Origin: Chryseobacterium gleum
GTDB taxonomy: Bacteria > Bacteroidota > Bacteroidia > Flavobacteriales_D > Crocinitomicaceae
DNA: 64,000 nt
Reading direction: 5' to 3'
NCBI GenBank assembly: GCA_945897565.1
Contig: CAMDFN010000006.1
Span: 1-64,000 of the forward strand
Below are positions 16,292-25,244 of this stretch, piece after piece (position 1 is the stretch's first letter; every line of letters starts with the position of its first letter). Position numbers and translations under genes: made by a program. The notes beneath the pieces were generated by a model. The model made no database searches and was not told the origin of the DNA. It saw nothing but the letters and a program-made list of their open reading frames with translations.

Positions 16292-18655
16292 ATGTACGTT
16301 GTTAAAAGAGACGGAAAACAAGAAGCCGTCAAATTCGATAAAATCACAGCCCGCATTGTCAAGATGTGTTATGGGCTTGATCCGCTAGTTTCACCAGAGG
16401 CTGTTGCCATGAAAGTCATTGAAGGGCTTTTTGACGGTGTCAGCACCACAGAACTAGATAACCTCGCAGCTGAGATTGCTGCAGCCAAAACAATTGATCA
16501 CCCCGATTACGCACTTTTGGCATCGCGTATTGCAGTATCCAACCTGCACAAAGAGACCAAAAAGACTTTCTCTGAGGTCATGCACGATCTATTCTATTAT
16601 GTTGACTCCAAAACAAACGAGTCTGCTGCGCTCCTCGCAGACGACGTTTACCAAATCATCATGGACAACAAAGAAGCACTAGACTCTAGCATCATCTACG
16701 ACCGCGACTTCCGTTACGATTACTTTGGCTTCAAGACCCTGACACGCTCCTACCTCATGCGCTTGAATGGCAAAATCGCAGAACGTCCGCAACAAATGCT
16801 TATGCGCGTGGCTGTTGGCATCCACAAAACCGACATTCCTGCTGCCATCAAAACCTATAACCTGATGTCAGAAGGCTGGTTTACACACGCCACGCCTACA
16901 CTTTTCAATTCGGGTACACCAAAACCACAAATGTCTTCTTGTTTCTTGCTTACCATGAAAGAAGACAGCATCAGCGGTATTTATGATACCCTCAAGTCTT
17001 GTGCGCAAATTTCACAATCAGCTGGCGGAATCGGCTTGTCTATCCACGACATCCGCGCTACCGGGTCCTATATCAAAGGCACCAACGGTGCTTCGAATGG
17101 TATTGTTCCAATGCTGCGTGTTTTCAACGATACCGCTCGCTACGTCGATCAAGGTGGGGGCAAAAGAAAAGGTTCATTTGCTATTTACATTGAGCCATGG
17201 CATGCCGACGTCTTCGACTTCCTCGATTTAAAGAAAAACCACGGCAAAGAAGAACAGCGCGCGCGCGACCTCTTCTTCGCCCTCTGGATTCCCGATCTTT
17301 TCATGAAACGCGTCAAAGAAAATGGCGAATGGACCCTCATGTGTCCACACGAATGCCCAGGTCTTTCAGACACGCACAGCGCTGCTTTTGAAGCACTCTA
17401 CACCAAATACGAGCAAGAAGGAAAAGGACGCAAAACCATCAAAGCACAAGATCTTTGGTTTAAAATCCTCGAGTCTCAAATTGAGACAGGCACCCCTTAC
17501 ATGCTCTACAAAGATGCCGCTAACGCAAAGTCTAATCAACAAAATCTCGGTACCATCAAGTCTTCCAACTTATGTACTGAAATTATCGAGTATACCGCTC
17601 CAGACGAAGTAGCTGTATGTAATCTTGCTTCCTTAGCGCTTCCTAAATTCATAACCGAAGAAGGCACCTTTGACCACGACAAACTTTTCGAGGTTACCTA
17701 CCAAGCTACCATCAACCTCAACCGCATCATCGACAACAACTTCTACCCAGTAGAAGAAGCGCGCAACTCAAATATGCGTCACCGTCCAATCGGTTTAGGT
17801 GTACAAGGTCTTGCGGACGCATTCATTATGCTCGGGTTCCCTTTTGAATCAGAAGAAGCGCGCGCACTCAACCGCGAAGTATTTGAAACCATTTACTTTG
17901 CGTCCATGACCGCTTCAAAAGACCTCGCAAAAGTAGAGGGGCCATACCAAAGTATTGCTGGCTCACCAGTTTCACAAGGGGTGTTCCAATTCGATATGTG
18001 GGGTGTTACACCTTCTAACCGTTGGGAATGGGATCTACTCAAAGAAGAGGTTAAAAAACATGGCGTTCGCAACTCGCTCTTACTTGCGCCAATGCCTACG
18101 GCCTCTACTGCTCAAATTCTTGGCAACAACGAATGTTTTGAGCCTTATACTTCTAACATCTACACGCGTCGCGTGCTATCTGGCGAATTCATCATCGTCA
18201 ATAAACACTTACTCAAAGACCTGGTCAAAGCCGGTTTGTGGGACAAAGACATGCGTCAAAAAATCATGACTGCAAACGGATCCGTTCAAAATATCCAAAA
18301 GGTCCCACAACGTTTGAAAGACCTCTACAAAACTGCTTGGGAAATTTCTCAAAAAGCAATTATCGAGCAAGCTGCAGACCGCGGTGCGTACATTTGTCAG
18401 AGCCAATCACTCAATATCTTCATGGAAAATGCGAACTTCGGTAAGCTCACCTCTATGCATTTCTACGGTTGGGAAAAAGGACTCAAAACCGGCATGTATT
18501 ACCTCCGTACAAAAGCCGCAACCGATGCCATTAAATTTACAGTCGACAAAACGGTATCCGAAGAACCCATTGCTGCTCAAATCGTCGAAGACCAACAAGC
18601 TGCAATTGCTTGCTCACTCGACGACCCAGAAAATTGTGAAATGTGTTCCGGATAG
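16292..18655 (+). CDS. nrdA: Ribonucleotide reductase class Ia large subunit
   Basis: The 787-residue catalytic subunit has an N-terminal ATP-cone (1-90, [16 protein letters not shown]) for allosteric activity control. The active-site Cys lies in QMSSCFLLT, the NLCTEI motif carries Asn/Cys/Glu, and the C-terminal redox pair lies in CEMCSG. It converts ribonucleoside diphosphates to deoxy forms with NrdB, encoded just upstream. The final 15 nt are the start of the first of three 70-bp tandem repeats, so the coding end itself seeded the repeat. Length and sequence fit eukaryote-like NrdA of Bacteroidota. Confidence 0.97.
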   Translation: MYVVKRDGKQEAVKFDKITARIVKMCYGLDPLVSPEAVAMKVIEGLFDGVSTTELDNLAAEIAAAKTIDHPDYALLASRIAVSNLHKETKKTFSEVMHDLFYYVDSKTNESAALLADDVYQIIMDNKEALDSSIIYDRDFRYDYFGFKTLTRSYLMRLNGKIAERPQQMLMRVAVGIHKTDIPAAIKTYNLMSEGWFTHATPTLFNSGTPKPQMSSCFLLTMKEDSISGIYDTLKSCAQISQSAGGIGLSIHDIRATGSYIKGTNGASNGIVPMLRVFNDTARYVDQGGGKRKGSFAIYIEPWHADVFDFLDLKKNHGKEEQRARDLFFALWIPDLFMKRVKENGEWTLMCPHECPGLSDTHSAAFEALYTKYEQEGKGRKTIKAQDLWFKILESQIETGTPYMLYKDAANAKSNQQNLGTIKSSNLCTEIIEYTAPDEVAVCNLASLALPKFITEEGTFDHDKLFEVTYQATINLNRIIDNNFYPVEEARNSNMRHRPIGLGVQGLADAFIMLGFPFESEEARALNREVFETIYFASMTASKDLAKVEGPYQSIAGSPVSQGVFQFDMWGVTPSNRWEWDLLKEEVKKHGVRNSLLLAPMPTASTAQILGNNECFEPYTSNIYTRRVLSGEFIIVNKHLLKDLVKAGLWDKDMRQKIMTANGSVQNIQKVPQRLKDLYKTAWEISQKAIIEQAADRGAYICQSQSLNIFMENANFGKLTSMHFYGWEKGLKTGMYYLRTKAATDAIKFTVDKTVSEEPIAAQIVEDQQAAIACSLDDPENCEMCSG

Positions 18656-18863
18656 AAGCGGCGTTAGCCGGTTATATGTGGAACGTAAATTCATGAACGG
18701 AGTGAACTAAATGTGTTCCGGATAGAAGCGGCGTTAGCCGGTTATATGTGGAACGTAAATTCATGAACGAAGTGAACTAAATGTGTTCCGGATAGAAGCG
18801 GCGTTAGCCGGTTATATGTGGAACGTAAATTCATGAACGAAGTGAATTAAAAGTTTTCCGGAT
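18641..18863 (+). repeat. Three 70-bp tandem repeats at the nrdA 3' end
   Basis: Units span 18641-18710, 18711-18780 and 18781-18850, followed by a decayed 13-nt start of a fourth. Neighbouring units differ by one transition each (G/A at 18700 versus 18770, C/T at 18777 versus 18847). Unit 1 begins within nrdA, so every unit starts with the codons for MCSG and a stop. Within a unit GTTCC pairs with GGAAC 30 nt later, around a CGGC-GTTA-GCCG hairpin. A second hairpin, AATTCA/TGAATT, is perfect only in unit 3. No spacers exist, so this is not CRISPR. Confidence 0.95.
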
Positions 18864-18868
18864 TATAT

Positions 18869-18897
18869 AAAAAGGCTCGCATTTTGCGGGCCTTTTT
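18869..18897 (+). terminator. nrdBA terminator
   Basis: A 13-bp stem (AAAAAGGCTCGCA with TGCGGGCCTTTTT, one G-T wobble) and TTT loop, ending in a T run. It follows the tandem repeats directly. Confidence 0.9.
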
Positions 18898-18917
18898 AAT
18901 TATACCCCTTACCTTTG
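18883..18917 (+). promoter_or_regulatory. purH promoter overlapping the nrdA terminator
   Basis: TACCTTTG (18910-18917) is an exact -7 element 16 nt before the purH ATG. The nearest TTTG at acceptable distance (18883-18886, 23 nt away) lies in the loop and descending arm of the upstream terminator. The -33 assignment is tentative. Confidence 0.5.
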
Positions 18918-18933
18918 CACTTTCCAAAACAAT

Positions 18934-20463
18934 ATGACAGATCAAAAACCAATTCAACGCGCGCTCATTTCCGTATTTTACAAAGATGGCCTAGCTCAAA
19001 TCGTCGAAAAACTGCATGCCAACAACGTAGAAATTTTATCGACAGGAGGTACGCTGGCTTTTATCAATGAAATGGGTATTCCCGTAACCGCAGTTGAAGA
19101 CGTTACCCAATTTCCTGAAATTCTCGGAGGCCGTGTCAAAACATTACATCCAGCTATTTTTGGCGGCATACTCAACCGCCGCAATTATGCTCCTGACAAA
19201 GCACATATGGCCGAGCACCAACTCTCTTCTATCGACCTCGTCATTGTCGATTTATACCCATTTGAACAAACTGTAGCAGCTGGAGCCAGCCATGAAGACA
19301 TCATCGAAAAAATCGATATTGGCGGCATTTCCCTTATTAGAGCTGCAGCCAAAAACTACAACGACGTCGTTATAGTTTCGAGTGTTGCTCAATACGCCGA
19401 ATTGTTAGGCCTCTTGACCACACAAGAAGCGCAAACAACCTTAATTCAACGCCAAGCTTTTGCCGCAGAAGCATTTCACGTGTCTTCTCACTATGATACC
19501 ATGATTCATCAGTATTTTATGAATCAACAAAGCACTTACTTAAAGATCAGCGAGCACAAACAAAGCCCCTTGCGTTATGGAGAAAATCCGCATCAAAAAG
19601 GAGTTTTCTTTGGTGACCTCGACGCCTTGTTTACCAAAATACATGGCAAAGAGCTTTCTTACAACAACTTATTAGATGTCGATGCCGCAGTTCGCCTCAT
19701 GCAAGAATTCAAAAATGACGGCCCAACTTTTGCCATCCTCAAGCACAATAACGCCTGTGGTTTAGCCACGCGCTCAACGCTTCAAGAAGCCTATGAAGCG
19801 GCCCTAGCTGCAGACCCGGTTAGCGCATTTGGCGGCGTTCTCATTGCCAACCAAGAAATCGATATCGCCACAGCAACATGCGTCAATGATTTATTTTGCG
19901 AAGTCCTGATTGCGCCGGCCTACAACGCGGAGGCTATCACCTTGCTGCAGTCAAAGAAAAACCGCATCCTTCTCATTCAAAATGATGTTGAATTGCCTCA
20001 AACATTGGTGAGAAGCGCGCTCAATGGTTATCTTGTTCAAGACGCCGATATGGCCAGCGAAGGCCCTGAAAACCTTGTGGTTAAAACCCAACTTGCACCA
20101 ACCGAACAAGAAATTCAAGACTTACTTTTTGCCAATAAATTGGTCAAGCATACCAAATCCAATACGATTATTTTAGCCAAAGACGGACAGCTTCTTGCCA
20201 GCGGCACAGGCCAAACCTCAAGAGTAGATGCGCTCAAACAAGCTATTCACAAAGCAAAAACTTTTGGTTTTGACCTCCATGGCGCAGCAATGGCAAGTGA
20301 CGCATTTTTCCCTTTCCCTGATTGTGTAGAAATTGCACACTTAGAAGGCATCAACGCGGTCATTCAACCCGGCGGATCTGTAAAAGATGACCTTTCGATC
20401 GCTTATTGTAATGAAAATTTGATGAAAATGGTATTCACTGGCGTCCGACATTTCAAACATTAA
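18934..20463 (+). CDS. purH: Bifunctional AICAR transformylase/IMP cyclohydrolase
   Basis: A 509-residue enzyme of the last two steps of de novo purine synthesis. The N-terminal MGS-like cyclohydrolase domain (about 1-190) has STGGTLAF and GRVKTLHPAIFGGIL. The transformylase domain (200-509) carries the catalytic KHNNACG motif near 265 and the conserved SAFGG segment. It is cytoplasmic. It stands alone between the nrdBA terminator and mreB, with its own -7 element. Confidence 0.98.
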   Translation: MTDQKPIQRALISVFYKDGLAQIVEKLHANNVEILSTGGTLAFINEMGIPVTAVEDVTQFPEILGGRVKTLHPAIFGGILNRRNYAPDKAHMAEHQLSSIDLVIVDLYPFEQTVAAGASHEDIIEKIDIGGISLIRAAAKNYNDVVIVSSVAQYAELLGLLTTQEAQTTLIQRQAFAAEAFHVSSHYDTMIHQYFMNQQSTYLKISEHKQSPLRYGENPHQKGVFFGDLDALFTKIHGKELSYNNLLDVDAAVRLMQEFKNDGPTFAILKHNNACGLATRSTLQEAYEAALAADPVSAFGGVLIANQEIDIATATCVNDLFCEVLIAPAYNAEAITLLQSKKNRILLIQNDVELPQTLVRSALNGYLVQDADMASEGPENLVVKTQLAPTEQEIQDLLFANKLVKHTKSNTIILAKDGQLLASGTGQTSRVDALKQAIHKAKTFGFDLHGAAMASDAFFPFPDCVEIAHLEGINAVIQPGGSVKDDLSIAYCNENLMKMVFTGVRHFKH

Positions 20464-20562
20464 GGGCATTCGTGAAAAAAATCACAAATGTGTACGTCAA
20501 ACGTAACCTTTAAATAAATTGTACGAATAAGAAGAGATTACACAAACCAATAAGCGCTTAAA

Positions 20563-21588
20563 ATGGGCCTTTTTAACTTTTTTACACAGGAAATTGCCAT
20601 TGACCTCGGTACGGCAAACACCCTAATTATTTGGAACGACAAAGTTGTCGTCGACGAACCTTCAATTGTAGCCAAGGATATCCAGACGGGTAAAGTGGTT
20701 GCTATAGGAAGAAAGGCGCAACAAATGCATGGCAAGACACACAAACTCATAGAAACCGTGCGTCCGCTCAAAGACGGCGTTATCGCTGACTTCCAAAGTG
20801 CCGAACAAATGATCAAAGGCATGATCAAAATGATCAATCCAGGTCGTACCCTATTTAACCCCACACTCCGCATGGTCATCTGTATTCCATCGGGTATCAC
20901 AGAAGTTGAAAAACGAGCGGTACAAGATTCAGCAGAGCACGCCGGAGCCAAAGAAGTTTACCTTATCCACGAACCAATGGCAGCCGCTATTGGAATCGGA
21001 ATCGACGTCGAAGAGCCTATGGGCAACATGATCATCGATATAGGAGGCGGAACTTCTGAAATTGCTGTTATTGCGCTTGGTGGTATTGTTTGTGATAAAT
21101 CTATCCGCATTGCCGGTGACGACTTCACCAACGACATCGAAGAATACATGCGCCGTCAGCACAACATCTTAGTTGGTGAACGCACCGCTGAGCAAATCAA
21201 AATTGAAGTAGGCGCAGCCTTGCCAGAGCTCGAAAACCCACCTGCCGACTTCGCTGTTCGTGGACGCGACCTCATGACAGGTATTCCAAAAGAAATAATG
21301 GTTTCTTACCAAGAAATTGCCCATGCGCTAGACAAAACTATTTCTAAAATTGAAGAAGCCATTTTAAGTGCGCTCGAAATGACACCCCCTGAGTTATCTG
21401 CCGATATTTACAAAACTGGTATTTACCTTGCCGGTGGCGGATCCATGCTGCGTGGTCTAGACAAACGTATTCAGGCTAAAACTAAATTGCCGGTTCACAT
21501 TGCAGAAGATCCACTTAGAGCCGTGGCTAGAGGTACCAGCATTGCACTTAAAAACATTGACAAGTACCCATTCTTAATGACCCGTTAA
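20563..21588 (+). CDS. mreB: Rod-shape-determining actin homologue MreB
   Basis: 341 residues with the actin-fold phosphate motifs IDLGTANTLI (phosphate 1), DIGGGTSEIAVI (phosphate 2) and the adenosine motif YLAGGGSMLRG. MreB filaments under the inner membrane guide lateral wall synthesis. No mreC or mreD follows: the next gene is convergent, and the two stop codons overlap in TTAA at 21585-21588. If mreCD exist they are elsewhere, which separates this mreB from the usual mreBCD operon. Confidence 0.97.
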   Translation: MGLFNFFTQEIAIDLGTANTLIIWNDKVVVDEPSIVAKDIQTGKVVAIGRKAQQMHGKTHKLIETVRPLKDGVIADFQSAEQMIKGMIKMINPGRTLFNPTLRMVICIPSGITEVEKRAVQDSAEHAGAKEVYLIHEPMAAAIGIGIDVEEPMGNMIIDIGGGTSEIAVIALGGIVCDKSIRIAGDDFTNDIEEYMRRQHNILVGERTAEQIKIEVGAALPELENPPADFAVRGRDLMTGIPKEIMVSYQEIAHALDKTISKIEEAILSALEMTPPELSADIYKTGIYLAGGGSMLRGLDKRIQAKTKLPVHIAEDPLRAVARGTSIALKNIDKYPFLMTR

Positions 21589-22817
21589 TCGGTGCCAACG
21601 CCTTCAAGGGCGTTTTCAATTTCTTGTTTGTATGTGTTCACCAGTGCGGTATAAGCCGCTCCTGTTGCAGGACCGCTAAAACCAGTATGAATCGCAATGA
21701 TTTTTCCTTGCTGATCAACCAATATAGAAGTTGGGAAACTCATAATGCCGTTGAGCATCGGAAAATACGCCGCCGCAGCCTCTTTACTTGACGTTCCCGC
21801 CAAATAAACCGGATAATTCACCTGCAGCTCCTTTGCAAATTTCTTCAGGCGACTTCTTTGTTTTTTGGTGTCAGTTCCTACCTCAAAGCCAAGCGCCATA
21901 ATTTCCAAACCTTGTTTTTCATACGCGGCTTGCAACTCTTTTAATAAATTGGTTTCATCGATGCAATTCGGGCACCAAGTACCCATAATCTGAATTAGCA
22001 TCACATGTCCATTTTTCGACAGATCTAGATTTGCTTTTCTTCCATTCAATTTGATCAAGTTATTGAGCACCACCCTTTCATCTCGCTTGATTAAATAGGT
22101 GAGTTCTCCTTCATCTCTTAATTGAACAGTTTCATCTTTTGTTGCTTTAAAAGGGGAGCTTGACTTGCCGCCACTATAAAAAACGCCAGACATTTCATTG
22201 CTGCCATTTAAATCCGCCTCCACTACAAAGGCCCAATAACCGGTATAGGTCTGTAAGTGTAATTTGCCATTAGCCGCAAAGCCATGCAAATAACGGTAAT
22301 CACCTGTTTCACTAAGAAAACTTCCGAAAATGCGCCCATTCATTTCTTGCTGAAATACCCCTACCAACACTTCTTCATTTGGCGTGCCTGGCTCAAACAA
22401 TACTTTCCATCTACCGAATAATTCCGGAAAGATAGTATCAGGTTTTGGTATCATTTCTGAAAGCGTCATGTACAAGTGAATAGGATAGCGAACCGGAACT
22501 TTTTTATTGTAGTTGATCCACCAGCCTCTGGCCTCAGAAAAATCCTTTTCAAAAGCAACTCTCCATTCGGCATCTTGTGCAGGGAATTGATAAACGATGG
22601 TATCGCCTATCCGTTTTTTTACGGACAACTGATACACTTCCTTGCCATTGAAAATAGTAATTGGGGCCTTGCCATTTTTAGTAGAAAGTGCTGTTGTGAC
22701 CTCTATTTTTAAGTGGTCATTGAGTTGTATTTCAGCAATAAAAGGTAGCGTTGTTCCGTTTTGAGCAAATACCCAAAAAAATTGGCAGCACAGAAGTGTA
22801 CAAATTAGCAGTCTCAT
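21585..22817 (-). CDS. Two-domain TlpA-like thioredoxin protein
   Basis: 410 residues with a signal peptide (MRLLICTLLCCQFFWVFAQ). The N-terminal part (about 20-250) is beta-rich and resembles the domain preceding thioredoxin in many Bacteroidota secreted TlpA proteins. The C-terminal 150 residues form the thioredoxin fold with GTWCPNCIDE (CPNC active site) and the cis-Pro segment MSFPTSILVDQQG. It is probably a periplasmic disulfide reductase with an extra domain of unknown function. It is convergent with mreB, sharing 4 nt. Confidence 0.85.
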   Translation of the reverse strand: MRLLICTLLCCQFFWVFAQNGTTLPFIAEIQLNDHLKIEVTTALSTKNGKAPITIFNGKEVYQLSVKKRIGDTIVYQFPAQDAEWRVAFEKDFSEARGWWINYNKKVPVRYPIHLYMTLSEMIPKPDTIFPELFGRWKVLFEPGTPNEEVLVGVFQQEMNGRIFGSFLSETGDYRYLHGFAANGKLHLQTYTGYWAFVVEADLNGSNEMSGVFYSGGKSSSPFKATKDETVQLRDEGELTYLIKRDERVVLNNLIKLNGRKANLDLSKNGHVMLIQIMGTWCPNCIDETNLLKELQAAYEKQGLEIMALGFEVGTDTKKQRSRLKKFAKELQVNYPVYLAGTSSKEAAAAYFPMLNGIMSFPTSILVDQQGKIIAIHTGFSGPATGAAYTALVNTYKQEIENALEGVGTD

Positions 22818-22922
22818 GACTTGATTTCATTTTACTTGATGAACTACGAAATTAAAAGAAATAAACTATCTTGCTTTGCGCATGCAACTTTTTCAAATTA
22901 AAATACGTCAGGGTTAAGAGTC

Positions 22923-23450
22923 ATGGAGGAACAAGAACTCATAAAAGGTTGTATTGCTGCTCGTCCTAAGGCTCAAAAAGCGTTGTTTGACATTTATGCC
23001 CCCAAGCTTTACGTCGTGTGTTTGCGTTACATGAAAGACCAAATGCGCGCACAAGACGTCTTGCAAGATGCCTTCGTTAAAATTTTTGCCCATATCAGCA
23101 ATTACAAATCGGAGGGTGCTTTTGAAGGTTGGCTCAAAAAAATTGCTGTCAATGCCTGCCTTGACCAACTGCGCAAAGACAAAAAACTCATGACCGACGT
23201 CTCTATTGACGACGTCAGCCACAAACTTTCTACCAATAGTTTCAGCGCAGAAAAACTTATGGCCGACGACCTACTCAAATTAGTTCAGGCGCTGCCAGAT
23301 GGCTACCGCACTGTTTTCAACCTGTTTGCCATCGAAGGCTATTCGCATCAAGAGATTTCTAGCCAACTTGGCATCTCTGAAAGCACTTCTAAAACACAAT
23401 ACTTGCGCGCAAGGGCCTATTTGAAAGACCGTATAGAAAATATTGACTAA
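22923..23450 (+). CDS. ECF-type RNA polymerase sigma factor
   Basis: A 175-residue sigma-70 of the extracytoplasmic function class. Region 2 (about 10-80) contains the core-binding helix YMKDQMRAQDVLQDAFVKIF, and region 4 (about 115-170) contains the helix-turn-helix GYSHQEISSQLGISESTSKT. It directs RNA polymerase to a dedicated promoter set. The stop codon is immediately followed by the ATG of the next gene (TAAATG), a membrane protein with an anti-sigma-like N-terminus, which is the likely regulator. Confidence 0.95.
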   Translation: MEEQELIKGCIAARPKAQKALFDIYAPKLYVVCLRYMKDQMRAQDVLQDAFVKIFAHISNYKSEGAFEGWLKKIAVNACLDQLRKDKKLMTDVSIDDVSHKLSTNSFSAEKLMADDLLKLVQALPDGYRTVFNLFAIEGYSHQEISSQLGISESTSKTQYLRARAYLKDRIENID

Positions 23451-24296
23451 ATGATTGAAAAAGACAACATAAAAGAACTCTTTGTGAAAGGCCTCCAGGA
23501 CCACCAAGTCCAGGTAAACCCTGCATTATGGACGTCAATTTCATCGTCAATTGGATCAAGCGTCGCCAAAACAGGGCTCAGCATTTTAACTAAAGTTCTT
23601 ATTGGTGTTGCTGCTAGCGCTGTAATTAGTGGGGCTGTTTATTTATCGGTCAAAGCAAATTCAAAAGCCGAAACAACTCAAACTAAAGAACCTCAAAAGG
23701 AAACTAAAGTAAATATTCCTGCCCAAAAATCAGCGCATACCAATTCTAAGGGAACAATTGGTACAGAAGAAACGCAAGTTGGTTTGAACCATAACAACCC
23801 CGTCAATATTCCTATTGAAGACACGGTTTTAAATCGCCAGGTTTTACAAACCAATCAAACCCCTTCGCAAAACCAAAGTGTAGTGCCTTCAACACTGATC
23901 CCGCATTCCATTCCGGTGAACATCCCCAACAACGCAGTTAGCACAACCACCACGCCAAGTATAGCGCCAAGACCAAATAATAGCAGCCCTGTTCAGGCGC
24001 AAGTTTTGCCAAAACAATACAACATTTCGTTGCCAAATATCATCACGCCAAATGGCGACGGTCAAAACGAAACACTACAAATAGACTGGAAACAAAATAC
24101 CATCGAAGATTTCAGCATTGTTGTGCTCAAGAAAGACAACCAAGTTGTGTTCAGCAGCAGCAATCCTCATTTTGATTGGGATGGCTCAGACCTTGGTGGT
24201 GAAAAACTAGCGCGTGGTGCCTACATTTATTTTATGGCAGGTGTACTCAATGGCCAAAAATGGCAGCAATCTAGCAGCTTACAAATCCAATACTAA
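23451..24296 (+). CDS. Anti-sigma-like membrane protein with CHU_C (T9SS type B-like) domain
   Basis: 281 residues. The short cytoplasmic N-terminus (1-42; VNPALWTSISSSIG recalls the PxxxW-x-I element of Bacteroidota anti-sigma proteins) is followed by one transmembrane helix (about 43-66) and a Gln/Pro/Thr/Asn-rich linker (70-188). The C-terminal domain (190-281), with PNIITPNGDGQNE, FDWDG and GAYIYF, fits the CHU_C/gliding-motility-associated type B sorting domain. No signal peptide is cleavable, so it should span the inner membrane with CHU_C in the periplasm. It is encoded directly after the ECF sigma gene, so it is likely its partner (inference). Confidence 0.75.
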   Translation: MIEKDNIKELFVKGLQDHQVQVNPALWTSISSSIGSSVAKTGLSILTKVLIGVAASAVISGAVYLSVKANSKAETTQTKEPQKETKVNIPAQKSAHTNSKGTIGTEETQVGLNHNNPVNIPIEDTVLNRQVLQTNQTPSQNQSVVPSTLIPHSIPVNIPNNAVSTTTTPSIAPRPNNSSPVQAQVLPKQYNISLPNIITPNGDGQNETLQIDWKQNTIEDFSIVVLKKDNQVVFSSSNPHFDWDGSDLGGEKLARGAYIYFMAGVLNGQKWQQSSSLQIQY

Positions 24297-24317
24297 AATT
24301 ATTGCGTAAATTGGCGC

Positions 24318-25223
24318 ATGCCGCTTATCTATTGCATCACCAACGGAAACAAAAAAATCCAACCAACCAATCAACGCATTTTAGCTGCCTTGAAGGATCA
24401 ATTTGGGGCTGACTTTCATATTTACAATAGTGCTGATACAAGCGCAGCCCTTGCTTACATTTATGCTTTAGATGGCGCATGTACACATCTCATTGGCGTA
24501 GGTGGCGACGGTACTTTTAATGTGCTTGTCAATGGCGTTTGTACGCACCCAGAGCCCAACTTTCAGCCCATTCTAGGTGTGCTTCCAAATGGAACCGGCA
24601 ACGACTTTTACCGCTCCGCTGGGTTCCAAATCACCCATGACTTTTGTGAAAAAATCCAAAGTGCTGCCTTCGACTTATTTGATGTCGGACTGCTTCAAAC
24701 CGAACGAGAAACACGCTATTTTGCCAATATTACAGATATTGGCTTTGGCGGGGCAGTGGTGCTCGAGCTTCAAAAATTCCGGAAAGGTTTTGGACCAAAC
24801 TTTTCTTACGGATTAGCCATTATCAAAACTTTTCTCAATTACAAAAGACCCCAAGTTCAAATAAGTAGTGCAGACTTCAGTTACACTGGAGAGTTGCTAC
24901 TGGCCGCATTTTGCAATGGCAGTATTTTTGGAGATGGCTTGTATATACATCCTGGTGCGCGAATTGACGACGGCCAACTCAAGCTCACACTACTGGGCAA
25001 GGTTTCCTTGTTGGATTATCTTAAAAATGTGCTGCGCGTGAAGCAGGGTAAAAAAATCAAGCATCCCGAAGCACATTATCTTAATGTAGTGTTTCCTATT
25101 CAACTGCACTGTGCAGATCAAGTGTTGCACGCCGAAACAGATGGAGAATATATCAGCGGCCAAACTTTTACAATTGATTTACATGCGCGCAAGTTAAAGC
25201 TACTTCCTTTCCAGAAGCGCTAG
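24318..25223 (+). CDS. Diacylglycerol/lipid kinase family protein
   Basis: A 301-residue protein of the DAGK-catalytic/YegS family. The nucleotide-binding signature GVGGDGTFNVLVNG lies near residue 61, and LPNGTGNDFYRS near 95. The C-terminal half is beta-rich with GDGLYIHPGARIDDGQL. Family members phosphorylate diacylglycerol or related lipids at the inner membrane. It starts 21 bp after the CHU_C gene; co-transcription is possible. Confidence 0.9.
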   Translation: MPLIYCITNGNKKIQPTNQRILAALKDQFGADFHIYNSADTSAALAYIYALDGACTHLIGVGGDGTFNVLVNGVCTHPEPNFQPILGVLPNGTGNDFYRSAGFQITHDFCEKIQSAAFDLFDVGLLQTERETRYFANITDIGFGGAVVLELQKFRKGFGPNFSYGLAIIKTFLNYKRPQVQISSADFSYTGELLLAAFCNGSIFGDGLYIHPGARIDDGQLKLTLLGKVSLLDYLKNVLRVKQGKKIKHPEAHYLNVVFPIQLHCADQVLHAETDGEYISGQTFTIDLHARKLKLLPFQKR

Positions 25224-25229
25224 ATTGCT

Positions 25230-25237
25230 TATCTTTG
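25230..25237 (+). promoter_or_regulatory. -7 element TATCTTTG abutting ispD
   Basis: An exact TAnnTTTG element that begins 7 nt after the lipid kinase stop codon and ends 7 nt before the ispD ATG. No matched TTG lies 17-23 nt upstream, so confidence is moderate. Confidence 0.45.
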
Positions 25238-25244
25238 AACTGCG

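Noticed and set aside
18641-18863. Tandem repeats as a CRISPR array
   Set aside because: Units abut directly with no spacers between them, and no cas genes are present.
20493-20505. Short palindrome TACGTCAAACGTA upstream of mreB as an operator
   Set aside because: Arms are only 5 bp and there is no adjacent clear promoter; likely chance.
20538-20951. 137-codon frame antisense to mreB
   Set aside because: It lies wholly opposite conserved MreB codons and has no coding character of its own.
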